Notes: generated from the letters alone by a model not told the origin. A stretch of DNA of 64,000 nucleotides from Riptortus pedestris (GCA_019009955.1 CM032232.1:139573001-139637000), one strand, 5' to 3'. Numbered from the stretch's first letter, positions 1-12,074 are shown. Translations and numbers: made by a program.

Positions 1-462
1 ACCGCCAACCAGCTGATAGTCAAAGGCAACCTCGAATGCAAATAGTCCTCGAGGCCTACGCCGATGGAGCTGACGGATGATGCATTATTTATGTCTCGAA
101 GCTTCTGACTTTACCTCGGGTAAATTATGGAGAGCAACAGGAGAGGGGGACCTGTAGACCTTTTGATTGTACAATATGCTAAATTCAAAACCAAAGCTCC
201 CTTAAGAAATTTCTGCATTTTGTGAATTTTACGAAATAGCGCTGAACACTTAGTGTCGGAAGGTGTTTTCGTCCGGTGTTTTTCGGTATCAAGTCTTTCT
301 AAGGGGAAACATATTGTTATTTTATAAGCGAAACTGCTTAAAATATAAACGAGGATAAGTAAGTACGGCACGTAGTGTGTTCGTAAACTACGGCCGATTT
401 CCCCATTTGTTAGAATAATGCACAGATGGCATAATCTCATTTTCTACTTCTGTTTCCATCAA
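1..462. other. No recognised feature
   Basis: Mixed-composition DNA with no repeat family that recurs elsewhere in the window. A 109-codon open frame lies on the minus strand (111-440), but it matches no domain I know and has no support beyond being open. I do not call a gene. Confidence 0.4.
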
Positions 463-675
463 GGGGCTCAGGTTAGCCACGTGAGTCTAAGCGTTGACCT
501 TATTCTCACATGGTGAGGCTGATTCCCCCCTGGCAATAGGATTTTATTTAGTGAAGAGCTCATTAAATATAATGTTTGGTCCCACCCTGGCTAGAAACGG
601 ATGGTCACGTGGAGATAACCTGTCCCACTTAGCCATAGTAGGAAGAAGTGGGCGTTAATAAATAATAATAATAAC
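463..675 (+). mobile_element. tRNA-like SINE, family S1, copy 1
   Basis: S1 starts GGGGCTCAGGTTAGCCA and holds a region resembling RNA polymerase III A and B boxes; the B-box-like GAGTTCGATTCCC is clear in other copies and decayed here. A conserved body follows (a GTGACGGAACTCATTAAATAAA segment, then CCCTGGCTAGAAA..GGTGGTAACCTG) and a tail of TAA-type repeats. This copy ends in (ATA)n near 660-675. At least eight related copies occur on both strands, so this is an interspersed repeat and not a tRNA gene. S1 encodes no protein; SINEs are mobilised by a LINE partner, which is not identifiable here. Confidence 0.75.
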
Positions 676-854
676 ATTTCTATCTAAACTTTAGCTGAAC
701 ATGTTTAGTGGCATAATAGCTATAACTAAAAATAATGATCTTGTATAGAATAAGACTCTATGTCTACTGAGAGTGAAAAACTCTTTTAACATTCAAGAAA
801 TACGGAGACATAATAAACGAACAGCGTAAGACTACTTCATTCACATAGGTCCAT

Positions 855-1286
855 ATTTTTTTCCCTTTTGGCATTATAGACCTTTAAGAATCCCAGCCAC
901 CACCGAGCGAGGGTCATAATCAAAGTTTTACGTAGTGAGTGATCAGCTCGACCTACTATCCCCGTTATCCAAGGAGGACCTGGAATTAGTTGTCTCCAGT
1001 AGACTGACGGGTCCCATGGGTATTTGACCAGTTCACGTTGTCAGCTTGCCTATGGAAGGGAGCTAAGAGAGCCATATTCGTCATCCCGAAGGGCTGTTAG
1101 ACGTATGTACTAGTTAGGTTCTCGGCAATCCATAAGCACTGCGACACTAGCATACTCTGGTAGTGAACCCGTAAACTAATATCCTTCCTTGATGGGGATG
1201 GAACCGGCACCTATTTTAAACCATTTAGTTAGGTAGGTATTGACCGATGAACACACGCCTTAACCCGCACGGCCACCGGGCACCCC
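855..1286 (-). mobile_element. tRNA-like SINE, family S2, copy 1
   Basis: Read on the minus strand it begins GGGGTGCCCGGTGGCCGTG, followed by GGGTTAAGGCG and a B-box-like GGTTCCATCCC. A ~300-bp body follows, ending in a CTTAAAGGTCTATAATGCC-type segment and a short A-rich tail. The same order of blocks recurs at 41226-41650 (plus) and, for the body, at 24120-24580 (plus). The head resembles a tRNA promoter. A family of about 430 bp is inferred from these three copies only. Confidence 0.6.
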
Positions 1287-1499
1287 AACATAGGCCCATC
1301 ATCTAATTCAATTGCCTAAAATTATTGGTTCTTATCCCATATCTGTGGAAACATTACTACAACATAATGTACCTGGGCTCACGTCCAAGCCACCATTTTG
1401 TCTTACTAGACCATAACAAACCCACACTAAGACATAAACAACTTAACAAGATAACAGGCACACTCGTAAAAACGACCTAAAAAGATGTATACAAACGGA

Positions 1500-1935
1500 C
1501 CCTGTTTAAAAAAACAAATCAGTTAAATAAGGCGTATGTTACAGGTTAAATAAATATTTTAGCGGCAAAACCGTAAAATATTATATGATGAGAACATCAC
1601 ACAACGTATTTGCACTTATTTCACACAGTAAAAGTTCAATGAAGGCTTATTCTTAATATTATATGTGTAAGGTTAACATGATTATTAACAGGTTTTTACG
1701 GGAGGCTGACAACTAAAAGATACAAATATCTCGGTAATATTCTTGAAAATGCGATTTACTATCATTTATTGACCAAGTTGCAATAAGGTTGGTTATATTC
1801 AAATTTTCGATCCGACTTAAAACAACGGATATATTTCAAATTTTGGAAATTTACGTCCTTTAACTCCCCCCCCCCCTCCCCATTTTGATTTCTTCAGTTA
1901 ACGAACTTAATATTTAGTTTTGAAAGAAACGTTTC
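1500..1935 (+). mobile_element. H family, old degenerate copy
   Basis: Contains diverged H blocks in the usual order: AAATATCTCGGTAATATTC near 1723, CAATAAGGTTGGTTATATTC near 1780, CGATCCGAC near 1808, a C-rich run near 1866, and GTTAACGAACTTAATATTTA near 1898. Neither terminus nor the (TA)n core is recognisable. Confidence 0.5.
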
Positions 1936-2210
1936 TATGTACAGTTTTTTTTTTTAAAAGTAAGTTTTTGAAATTAGACCAGAAATAGGAAGATGTCAAC
2001 ACTGATTTATTTTTAGCGGTCCTAATGACGGCATGATGTTTTTGTCTCTCTCTTCAGAATTTATTCTTAATTTCAGCATTTTAGAGGTTATTTTTGTTGC
2101 ATGTTATGAGATATGATAATTTTAAAATTATTCTACACATGTAGCATAACAGTTATTTGGAGTTATTTAAACATATATCGATATTGTGTAATATGAAAAT
2201 ATTAATAAAA

Positions 2211-2880
2211 GTCCGTCACGCAGGGACTGCGTAAACTAAGCAGATTTCCCCTCTGAAGTTTTACAATAGAGAAATCTGCATACTGGTAACACAATACCAC
2301 CGTGATTAGATAATGATAAATCTTTCAGTTAATTAAAATAAATACCCAACTGAAACGGCTTCTGAATTGTAAGAATAATTTATATTTTAATAACTCAAAT
2401 TTCAGTAGTCCAAGAACTAAAGAAGGGGGGGGGTGGCGGATGAACAAAACGTATTTGCATAAATCTCACAAAGTAACGAACATAAGGTAAGGTTAAAAAC
2501 GCCAGGTTAGAAGAAGCTTCCGCCTGAGCCGAGAAATGACGAAGATGGCCGACATAATCCGAACTATACCCCACCACAGACTTCACAAAAATGCAAATAT
2601 CTCGGTTAATATTCAAGATAGAGAATAAATGTATATAACAATATGTATAGTAAATTAAATTTGCAATAAGATTGGTTCTGTACAATTTTTCAATCCGATG
2701 CATAATAACGGAGATATTTTGAATTTTCAAAAATCCCCCCCTTTAGACCCCCCTCCCTCTGGTCCGATTTCAGCCATTAACGAACTTGATCTGTCTTTTT
2801 ACATAAAACGGTTAAATATCGAGTTTCGTAACGATAAAACAAACATTGCGACCGCTAGAGCGTTAACAGACATATATATA
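2211..2880 (+). mobile_element. H family (Helentron-like), 5' part of a split copy
   Basis: Starts GTCCGTCACGCAGGGACTGCG after an A run, then CTAAGCAGATTTCCC, and a GCAGATTTC/GAAATCTGC hairpin (2240-2280). The body runs through AAATATCTCGGTTAATATTC, a C-run, GTTAACGAACTTGATC and GCGACCGCTAGAGCGTTAACAGACA into (TA)n. At the (TA)n it is cut by B elements; the missing 3' part resumes at 9125. It carries the same long 5' block as the minus copy at 16107-16912. No protein is encoded. Confidence 0.75.
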
Positions 2881-4820
2881 TACTAGCTCAGATACCCGGC
2901 TTCGCCCGGGAATTAATTTGAGACTGCTTGGTGATGGCATTTTTGTGGCAAGGCTTTACTTTTCACAATATTTTGACATTTACCCATCCCAGTGTTTAGG
3001 GTTAATACCCGTCGTTTCTGTGGATTTGTTAATATTAAAATTAATTTTTTATGTGTCTTCACTGTCCTCCAAATTGTCATATTTCCCGTTTCCAGTGCAT
3101 TATGCATAGATTTGAATTATTAAGCAAAAAATATTAACACACATTTGAATTAATTTTTCCCGGTGAGGTACCTCATAGTTCAAATTGGAAAGAATTGTAG
3201 AGTATATCAATATTTCTACGCAAATTACTTGCTCCACTGTGTATATGTATATGTGTATGTATGTATATGTGTATGTATGTATATGTGTATATTTAACATA
3301 CATTTGCATTAAATTATGATTTATTGAATTAAATACTATAATTATTTAGATTAATATTAATATTATATTACAAACCAATGTATATCCTGTGAATTTGTAC
3401 TTTAGAAAATATTATTAGTTATTTACACATTTTAGTTATATTATTTGAACAACGGTACTAACAGAAATGGGCCAGACTCTTGGCAACATGTAGTAAAACA
3501 TAAGCCAATAAAAATCTATCTATCTATCTACTTGCTCCACACATTTTCCTGCAGAAATGTATAAAACAAAAGTTACTCTAAATAACAAAGTAAACAACTT
3601 TTGTTACGTGCACCTTTGTCGAAAAACAAATAGACAAAGAAATATCTCGAATTTATATTTCAGGCCTCCCTTATAACCCCCACTCCCGTTCTAACCTAAA
3701 AATTTTAATATAGCTTATAATCATGGAAGAATTAATGCTAATTGACATAGCGAGTTTTTTTAATTTCGGTTTAATCGTTAGCGCCCAATGAAATAGTTGA
3801 CTCCCGCTTTAGTTTATAGTGTATATCTCGTTTATACTTTGTTAAAAGACAAAAATGAATACGACAAAAGTTACTCTAAATAACAAAATAAACAACTTTT
3901 GGTATGTTCATATTTGCCGAAAAACGAATAGAAAACGAAATACCGCTATTTTTAAATTCAGGCCTCCCTTACAACCCCACTCCTGCCCCTCCCTAGAAAT
4001 GTTGGTATGGCTTGCTATAATGAAAGCGTTAGTGCTTATACACATACCGAGTTTTATTTATTTCGGTTGGGTCTTTAGTCCCAAATAATATTGTTCACTT
4101 CCGGTATAAGTTTTAGCGTATATCTCGTTTATAATTCGGTATACGAAAAAAGTGTATATAACAAAAGTTACTCTAAATAACAAAATAAACAACTTTTGTT
4201 ATGTGCATATTTACCGAAACACCAATACGAAACGAAATATCGCTATTTTTAATTTCTGGCATCCGTCATACCCCCCACTCTTGCCCGTCCCTAGAAATGT
4301 TGGTATGGCTTGTTATAATGAAAGCGTTAGTGCTATTACATATGCCGAGTTTTATTTATTTTCGTTGGATCTTTTGTCCCAAATAAAATTGTTCACTTCC
4401 GCTATAGGTTTTAGCGTATATCTCGTTTATAATTTGGTATACGAAAAAAGTGTATATAACAAAAGTTACTCTAAATAACAAAATAAACTACTTTTGTTAT
4501 GTTCATATTTGCCGAAAAACTAATAGGAAACGAAATATCGCTATTTTTAACTTCTGGCTTCCCTTATAACCCCCACTCCTGTTCGTCTGAGAGGATATTA
4601 ATATAGCCTAAAGTCTAAGTTGGGTTAGTAGTAATATACATGCAAAGTTTCATAAAATTCGGTTCAGCCGTTTATGCGTGAAAAGGTAACAAACAAACAA
4701 ATAAACAAACAAACAAACAGACAACAAAGAAACAAAATGCAGTTATGGTGTCTATGACATGTGAAACGAAAAGTTATCGTGAAATTTCGCGAAAAAAATC
4801 AATGTACAGACAGAGGTTAC

Positions 4821-4860
<40 letters not shown>
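2881..4860 (+). mobile_element. B element, copy 1
   Basis: Head: TACTAGCTCAGATACCCGGCTTCGCCCGGG, containing a perfect CCCGGC..GCCGGG-type palindrome, then a conserved ~250-bp leader. The body is tandem ~297-bp units; the GTTACTCTAAATAAC motif recurs near 3570, 3867, 4167 and 4464. The tail is AAATTCGGTTCAGCCGTTTATGCG, (ACAA)n and a ~110-bp end block (GCAGTTATGGTGTCTATGAC) running into (TA)n. The tail resembles 3' ends of arthropod RTE-type LINEs. Open frames inside the units recur only because the units do, and I judge them non-coding. Confidence 0.75.
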
Positions 4861-4862
<2 letters not shown>

Positions 4863-7012
4863 TAGCTAAGGTACCCGGCTTCGCTCGGGAAATCATTTAA
4901 GGCTGAATGATGATAGTATTTTTTTGGGCAAGGCTTCAGTGTTTACAACTACACTTCCCGTCGGCGCACATTGTTTTGCTGTGAGGGTCAGGCAGGCGAC
5001 TTATAAATGAGAAATTTTATATTTGAAGAATAAATAAAAATGTGTTCCTAATCTATCCCTTGCCATTTTTTAACTCAGCTTTTTGAATACTTCAAACCAT
5101 AATTATGGATAGTATTTATTACAATTAAATATCGTCTATAATGAAACTTATTTCCTGTCAAAAACCAATCCGAGCACATATAGTTTAAGCATAGTTTAGC
5201 ACGTAAGGTTATATTCATAATAGTAGATCTCAGTGGTAATCACTTCCCGTAATGCCCAGCATTTCACAGGAAATTAATAAACTCAATTAACTCTATTAGC
5301 CTCCGTCTATTTCCGCTCTCGCATTAGAGCTATCAACACTCTTCTCCTTAAATTATTAATTCAAAATATTATTGTAATAATTTATCTACCTGATGGCATT
5401 AAATAATAGTGTTACCCTAAAAATAATTTCAATTATATTAAAAAGCTAGTCGAGGGGAAGAGATCGTAGCCGTCCCTGCAACCTAAGTAATATTTTAAAC
5501 AATCATATCGAGTTTAAGAGCATTTTGTCTTTTGTCATAATGACATTAACGTTTAATTGTTATGATAGTACATATTTGTTTCAATAACATGAAGATATCG
5601 GAAATAAGATAGTATATAACCAAAATCAAAGAGTTTGATTCCCTACTACTTCCCCTACCACTCCTTGAGGAAATTCAGCACGATTTTTTTTTATTATACA
5701 TTATACAAATTAAATAATGGAAATGCTCTTATAGATTAAATTTCTATTGGAAATAAATAATAATGTTATTTTCTAGGGAAAATAAATAAATGAGGCGAAG
5801 GGGGAGGGGGATTTATAATCTCACTAATCCGAATCATACTTAGTACTAAATAATCGAAATAGATAAGGCTAAAACATAACATCATTTGTCATAATATGCC
5901 TATATTAAAAACACTTAAGTGTTATAAACTTATTTAAATAAGTACTAATAAAATCGTCGACTCCCGCTATAGATTTAGCTTATATCCCGTATTTACTTCA
6001 TTTTACGACATAAGTGAATGAAACAAAAGTTGCTCTAAATAACAAAGTAAACAACTTGTGTAATGTGCACCTTTGCCGAAAAACAAATAGAAAATGAAAT
6101 ATCGTGAATTTTTAATTCAGGCCTCCCTTATAACTCCCACTCCCGTTCGAACCTAAAAATTTTAATATAGCTTATAATCATGGGAGAATTAATGCTAATT
6201 GACATACCCAGTTTTGTTAAGTTCGGTTCAATCGTTAGCGCCCAATAAAATAGTTAACTCCCGCTTTAGTTTATAGTATATATCTCGTTTATACTTCGTT
6301 AAAAGTCAAAAATGAATATCACAAAAGTTACTCTAAATAACAAAATAAACAACTTTTGTTAGGTTCATATTTGCCGAAAAACGAATAGAAAACAAAATAC
6401 CGCTATTTTAAATTCAGGCCTCCCTTACAACCCCCACTCCTGCCCGTCCCTAGTAATGTTAGTATGGCTTATTATAATGAAAGCGTTAGTGCTAATACAC
6501 ATACCGAGTTTTATTCATTTCGGTTGGGTTTTTCGTCTCAAATAAAATTGTTCACATTCGTTATAGGTTTTTGCGTATATCTCGTTTATAATTCGGTATA
6601 CGAAAAAAGTGTATATAACAAAAGTTACTCTAAATAACAAAATAAACAACTTTTGTTATGTTTATATTTGCCGAAAAACCAATAGGAATCGAAATATCGC
6701 TATTTTTAATTTTAGGCTTCCCTTATAACCCCCACTCCTGTTCGTCTCAGAGGATATTAATATAGCCTAAAGTCTAAGTTGGGTTAGTAGTAATATACAT
6801 ACCAAGTTTCATAAAATTCGGTTCAGCCGTTTATGCGTGAAAAGGTAACAAACAAACAAACAAACAAACAAACAAACAAACATACTCGAAAGAAACAAAT
6901 TGCAGTTATGGTGACTATGACATGTGAAACGAAAAGTTATCGTGAAATTTCGTGAAAAAAATCAATGTACAGACAGAGGTTACAATTTTATATATATATA
7001 GATATATATATA
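4861..7012 (+). mobile_element. B element, copy 2
   Basis: Begins ACTAGCTAAGGTACCCGGCTTCGCTCGGG directly after the (TA)n end of copy 1. The middle (about 4945-5935) is AT-rich sequence absent from the other B copies, so it is either a lineage-specific middle or an unrecognised insertion. Tandem units restart near 6022, 6324 and 6619, followed by the standard tail, (ACAA)n at 6848-6880 and (TA)n. Confidence 0.7.
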
Positions 7013-9064
7013 TACTAGCAAAGGTACCCGGCTTCGCCCGGGAATTCATTTGAGGCTGAATGAAGATGGTATATTTTTGGCAAGGCTTTACTTTCCACAA
7101 TATTTTTTTTATTTCCCTGTCCCAGTGTTTAGAATTTATACCCGTCGTTACTGTGGATTTGTTAATAATAAAATTACTTGTTATTTAAGACTTCACAGTC
7201 CTCAATATTTTTATATTTCCAGTCCTCTGTGTATGTAGTTTTTTTTTTTTTATAAAGTGATGGACCATATAATTCATAATCCTAGAATGTATTCTATCTT
7301 CCAAACCATGTATGAATAAGTTTCTTTCCCTTCATGCGATACAATGTCCAATGGTGACAGCTGTTTTAGGTACGTCATAGCCTCTATTAAAACACTCTTT
7401 CATAAGTCTCGATTGTAAACTGTGTATTCATATTGGTTTTCAGTAAAGTATATCACAATACATTAACGGAGCAGAGTTAATAAATACCAGAAATTCCTGG
7501 GTGCACCTCCCTAGCGTTTATTCTAGTAAATTATTTATTTATGATAATTAAAGAAATTCACATTCCTGAGAATAATAATACATTGCTATAAGCATCAATT
7601 AACATGTAAACATAGACCAATATGAGGTCGGAAGGGAAGCGGCAGAACTGATAGTACAAAGGAAGTAGCTCGACACTTACATAGCCTCAGTGCTGCCAAC
7701 CTGCAATGCATTTTGGATAGCTATCCTCTAATACATTCAAATATATTAAAAAATCATATTACATTATCTTCACAATTCTAAAACTGTTTCAAATATTTTT
7801 CACGTTTTAATTAAATAATGTATTAAATACACTTAGAGAAGGGTGGGGGCAGTATACCTTATTTGGTGCAAACTGTTCCTGGCGTTAAAAAATAACATAC
7901 TTTTGAATTATTAAGGATAAAATTCTAACATGGATTTGAATTAACTTATCCAGGTGAGATACCTGGGTAGTTCATATTGGAATGTATTGTTGAGCATATC
8001 AATATTTCTAAGCAAATACTTGCTTCATACCTTATTTTACAAAAAAAAAAATTATAAAACAAAATTTACACTAATTAAAAAAGTAAACAACTTATGTTAT
8101 GTGCACGATTGCCAAAAACCAAATAGACGATGAAATATCGCGAATTTTTATTTCAGGCCTCCCGCATAACCCCCATTCCCCTTGGAACCTAAAACTTTTA
8201 GTATAGCTTATAATCATGGAAGAATTAATGCTAATTTACATACCGAGTGTTGTTAAGTTCGGTTCTACCGCTAGTGCCCAATAAAATAGTTGCCCCTGCT
8301 TTAGTTTTTAGCGTATATCTCGTTTATACTTTGTTATAAAAGAAAAGTGTATATAACAAAAGTTACTCTAAATAACAAAATAAAAAACTTTTGTTATGTT
8401 CATATTTGCCAAGAAACCAATACGAAACGAAATATCGCTATTTTTAATTTCTGGCATCCCTCATAACCCCCACTCTTGCCCGTCCCTAGAAGTGTTGGTA
8501 TGGCTTGTTATAATGAAAGCGTTAGTGCTATTACATATGCCGAGTTTTATTTATTTCGGTTGGATCTTTTGTCCCAAATAAAATTGTTCACTTCCGCTAT
8601 AGGTTTTAGCGTATATCTCGTTTATAATTCGGTATACAAAAAAAGTGTATATAACAAAAGTTACTCTAACTAACAAAATAAACAACTTTTGTTATGTTCA
8701 TATTTGCCGAAAAACTAATAGGAAACGAAATATCGCTATTTTAAATTTCTGGCTCCCCTTATAACCCCCACTCCTGTTCGTCTCAGAGAATTTTAATATA
8801 GCCTAAAGTCTAAGTTGGGTTAGTAGTAATATACATACCAAGTTTCATAAAATTCGGTTCAGCCGTTTATGCGTGAAAAGGTAACAAACAAACAAACAAA
8901 TAAACAAACAAACAAACAAACAAACAAACAAACAAACAGACACCAAAGAAACAAAATGCAGTTATGGTGTCTATGACATGTGAAACGGAAAGTTATCGTG
9001 AAATTTCGGGGAAAAAATCAATGTACAGACAGAGGTTACAATTTTATATATATATAGATATATA

Positions 9065-9124
<60 letters not shown>
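7013..9124 (+). mobile_element. B element, copy 3
   Basis: Head TACTAGCAAAGGTACCCGGCTTCGCCCGGG follows the (TA)n of copy 2. It has its own middle segment (about 7250-7900), tandem units near 8066, 8357 and 8655, the standard tail with a long (ACAA)n at 8883-8938, and a final (TA)n of about 65 bp (9060-9124). It is third in a head-to-tail chain. Confidence 0.7.
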
Positions 9125-9129
<5 letters not shown>

Positions 9130-9251
9130 TTGAACGTACCTCATTTTCGTCATCTCCTGGGTAGGATCAATGGACATTTGAAGAAAATTTTCGAAAATCG
9201 CGTCATGAGTACGACCTCAATAGCTGATTTCCCTTAAGGGAAATCTGCTAA
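9125..9251 (+). mobile_element. H family, 3' part of the copy split at 2880
   Basis: Starts with the block that normally follows H's (TA)n core (TTTTGAACG..CCTCATTTTCGTCATC, GGATCAATGGACATTTGAAG, GTCATGAGTACGACCTCAATAGC). It ends with the H 3' hairpin TTTCCCTTAAGGGAAA and CTGCTAA. Together with 2211-2880 it makes one complete H copy whose (TA)n holds three B elements. Confidence 0.75.
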
Positions 9252-9260
9252 AAGTGACAA

Positions 9261-9335
9261 CTGTATTCCTGTTATCAGTCGTTATGAGTGATAAGATAAC
9301 AGGAATACAGTTATCAGTCGTTATGAGTGATAAGA
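9261..9335. repeat. Hairpin plus overlapping direct repeat
   Basis: A perfect 16-bp inverted repeat, CTGTATTCCTGTTATC (9261-9276) and its complement (9295-9310), has an 18-nt loop. A perfect 26-bp direct repeat lies at 9271-9296 and 9310-9335. It sits 10 bp after the 3' end of the split H copy. Rearrangement during insertion or replication slippage could create it. Nothing further is recognised in 9336-9644. Confidence 0.8.
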
Positions 9336-9644
9336 CGACCTAATGAAGTCCAGTGATAATGGAAATGGTGATTAAGGTTGTATTTGATTAGAGGGTCATC
9401 ATTCATGGTGTTGTTTGCTCTGAGGATAAAGCGATGAAGCCACCCCGGTCAATCCCTCATCAATAGTGTTAGTCCATTTTGGATTAATCCGATCTGTATC
9501 TTGAAAGCAGTCGCCCAAAGAGGTATCTTACTGCCTGCATGCTGACGACCATAACTTATATTTTATATATCACATTCACTTCATCAACTTATGTGAAAAA
9601 CGTCATTAACAATATTCTAAACGAACTACACCGAGTAAAAAAAA

Positions 9645-10134
9645 GTCCGTCACGCAGGGGCTGCGTTAACTAAGCAGAATTCCCTCGTGCGCCACGTATT
9701 TGCATTTATCTCAAAACTTAAAAGTTCAATGAGAACAATATTTGGTATTTAAACTTCAAATAAAGGGCTCCATGGCATAATAGAATATTGAAAATATGAG
9801 ATGAGTAGGGGTGGGGCTTTACTGAAGACCGAAAACTAAAAAATGCAAATATCACAGTAAATAATCAAGATAGTGAAAAAATGTACATAACAACATTTAT
9901 AGAACATTACATTTGCAATAAGATTGGATCTATACAATTTTTCGATCTGACGCATGATAACGGAGATATTAAGAATTATCGAAATTATCCCCGTTTAAAC
10001 CCCCTCTCTCCCTGGTCCGATTTCAGTAATTAACGAACTTGGTCTTTCTTTTTGTATAAAACGATTATATATCAAGTTTAGTAACGATAAAACAAAAATT
10101 GCGACCACTAGAGCGGTAACAGACAAATAAATAA

Positions 10135-10165
<31 letters not shown>

Positions 10166-10213
10166 CAGTTTTGAACGATCAAACGAAATTTGCGACCGCT
10201 AGAGCGTTAACAG

Positions 10214-10263
<50 letters not shown>

Positions 10264-10376
10264 GAACGGACCTCTTTTTCTTCATCTCCTGGGTACGATG
10301 GACATTTGAAGAAAAATTTCGAAAATCGCGTCATGAGTACAACCTCAATAGCTGATTTTCCTGGGAAATCTGCTAA
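9645..10376 (+). mobile_element. H family, full-length copy with duplicated core
   Basis: Starts GTCCGTCACGCAGGGGCTGCG after AAAAAAAA and ends TTCCTGGGAAATCTGCTAA (hairpin partly lost). The core is duplicated: (TA)n at about 10138-10165, then TTTTGAACGATCAAACGAAA.., GCGACCGCTAGAGCG and a second (TA)n (10219-10258) before the normal 3' block. It belongs to the 5' subtype with AAAGTTCAATGAGAACAATA, shared with 36814-37421. Confidence 0.75.
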
Positions 10377-10435
10377 AAGCATACGTATACCATTTTAGCT
10401 AAAAAATGATGTCTTGAATAGAAGCAATTAACTCT

Positions 10436-10740
10436 CGGCTATTGAGGTCGTACTCATGACGCGGTTTTCGAGAAATGTCTTCAAATTCCCATCGATCCTA
10501 CCCAGGAGATTACGAAAATGAGGTCCATTCAAAATTGTGTATATATATTTGTCAAGCAATTTTTGTTTGATCGTTACCAAACTCGATATTTAATAATTTT
10601 ATGTAAAAAGAAAAATCTTGTTGTTAATGAGCCAGATTTAGTGGTGGGATTTCCAAAATGTCTCCGCTACTTTACGTCGGATCGAAAAATTCTATAGAAC
10701 CAATTTTATTGAAAATTAAATGTACTACTATTTAAACTTG
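10436..10740 (-). mobile_element. H family, truncated copy
   Basis: Minus-strand H, entered from its 3' block (GGCTATTGAGGTCGTACTCATGA) without the terminal hairpin. A very short TA core near 10541 follows, then the TTGTTTGATCGTTACCAAAC block, and the copy is lost near 10740 before the 5' end. Nothing recognisable lies in 10741-10890. Confidence 0.65.
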
Positions 10741-11047
10741 AACACATCAAACATACTTAAAAAACATCTGCTAATATTGGGGTAGTAGTAAGTAGTAGTA
10801 TCACCTAGTGTGTGTAGAAGGATTTTTTATCCTTGTATTTCCTCATTTGGAGTAGAAAGGTAGTCACGGAGAACAGTCACGTCAAATACTCAGTTGTCAT
10901 GACATAATTGACAGGTGGAACACTTTTTGGAGTCAAGCAGCTGTCTCCGAAATAATGATGTCCTCAATGTCCGTTTCTGAAACATTGAACGGTCTGAAAT
11001 AGCGTTGGAATTATTTTCCTCAGAAAGAATTAATGTTTTTACTTCCG

Positions 11048-11049
<2 letters not shown>

Positions 11050-11110
<61 letters not shown>
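11050..11110. repeat. (TA)n microsatellite at a PLE edge
   Basis: About 60 bp of uninterrupted TA. Together with the (TA)n at 12078-12118 it brackets the Penelope-like remnant. Open frames across it give only Tyr-Ile repeats. Confidence 0.9.
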
Positions 11111-11111
<1 letters not shown>

Positions 11112-11179
11112 TATTTTTGAGGCTGCATCGCTGGGGAGTATTATCATTGTGAGTACCTCGGCTGTCTGCTCCAGCGGTT

Positions 11180-11240
11180 GGAATTTTCGTTGTTTCACAA
11201 ATTTTCGATGGAAATGCGTCCATCTTCATCAGGCAAATAA
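11180..11240 (-). ncRNA. Hammerhead-like motif 1 (PLE-associated)
   Basis: On the minus strand: CTGATGA (11226-11232), one A, a perfect 6-bp stem II GATGGA/TCCATC, then GAAA (11203-11206), then a possible stem III AATTT/AAATT. Stem I is weak. Hammerhead ribozymes are known in the terminal repeats of Penelope-like elements, and this lies just downstream of the endonuclease remnant. The extra nucleotide between CTGATGA and stem II departs from the classical core, so activity is not claimed. Confidence 0.4.
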
Positions 11241-11267
11241 TTTAAATTAATTTGAATGCTACTTTAA

Positions 11268-11465
11268 TCATGTGGTTTGGATTTTATTTAATATGGTTTT
11301 CCATGTCTCAGAGAGAGTGACACCGTCCACGCCGTTTATCGTATTCGTTCTCGTGTTAATTTCTATTGCCTCTAGGACCAATCTTTTGCCGAGATGATCC
11401 TCTCTGTGTAAAACTTTGGTCTCATCGAATTTAATTTGGTGAGAACAAATACTGGCGTGTCTTGC
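11268..11465 (-). pseudogene. PLE endonuclease C-terminal fragment
   Basis: In a frame different from the RT fragment above it, the minus strand reads IARHASICSHQIKFDE.. then LGKRLVLEAIEIN.. and stops at 11268. This is typical of the C-terminal half of GIY-YIG endonucleases in Penelope-like elements. The GIY and YIG strands are missing: sequence jumps directly from the RT into this part. It is a non-functional remnant of the same element. Confidence 0.55.
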
Positions 11466-12074
11466 TATTCAGATATCTACCTGTAGCTGTAGGTTTTCTG
11501 TATACTGTATGGCTGAATCTATTGTTGCCCTCTTTCATTATTAAAAGGTCAAGAAACGGTAATTTCCCTTCATTTTCTAATTCTATGGTGAATTTGATCT
11601 GTGGGTGTTGGGCGTTCATGAAGTTAAAAAAATTCATTAGTTGTTCTTTGCCGTGTTGCCAAATAATAAAACAGTCGTCTACGTACCTAAGCCATAATTT
11701 GGGTTTTAATGCCCATTTTTCTAAGGCTGACGATTCGAGGTCTTCTAGAAAGAGATTGGCCACAACTGACGACAGGGGGCTTCCCATAGCGAGTCCTTGT
11801 TTTTGCTTGTATATGGTATTGTCATATTGAAAATAACACGAAGTTAGTGCCAATTCAAATAGTTCTAGCATCTCGTTATTCAACCAACCTTTCTTTTTTA
11901 CCAGGTCAATGGAGTCTTGTACTGGGACGTTAGTAAATAAAGACTCGACATCAAAGCTGGCTAATATGTCAGAGTCCATTATTTCTACATTTTTTAGTAG
12001 TTCTACTAGGTGGTTAGAATTCTTAACGAACGATGGTGTGTGGCCTATGAACGGGCTCAATTTGTGGGCTAACG

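Noticed and set aside
4152..4478. Similar 60-110 codon frames recurring in every B unit (3855, 4201, 8396, 8476, 45391, 61685, 62033)
   Set aside because: They recur because the 297-bp DNA units do. Frames differ between units, and third positions are no more variable than others by eye, so no coding constraint is evident.
9040..9177. Tyr/Ile-rich open frames over TA tracts (also 10179, 11005, 31500, 37102, 59556, 62800)
   Set aside because: They are translations of (TA)n or (ACAA)n microsatellites with short flanks, not genes.
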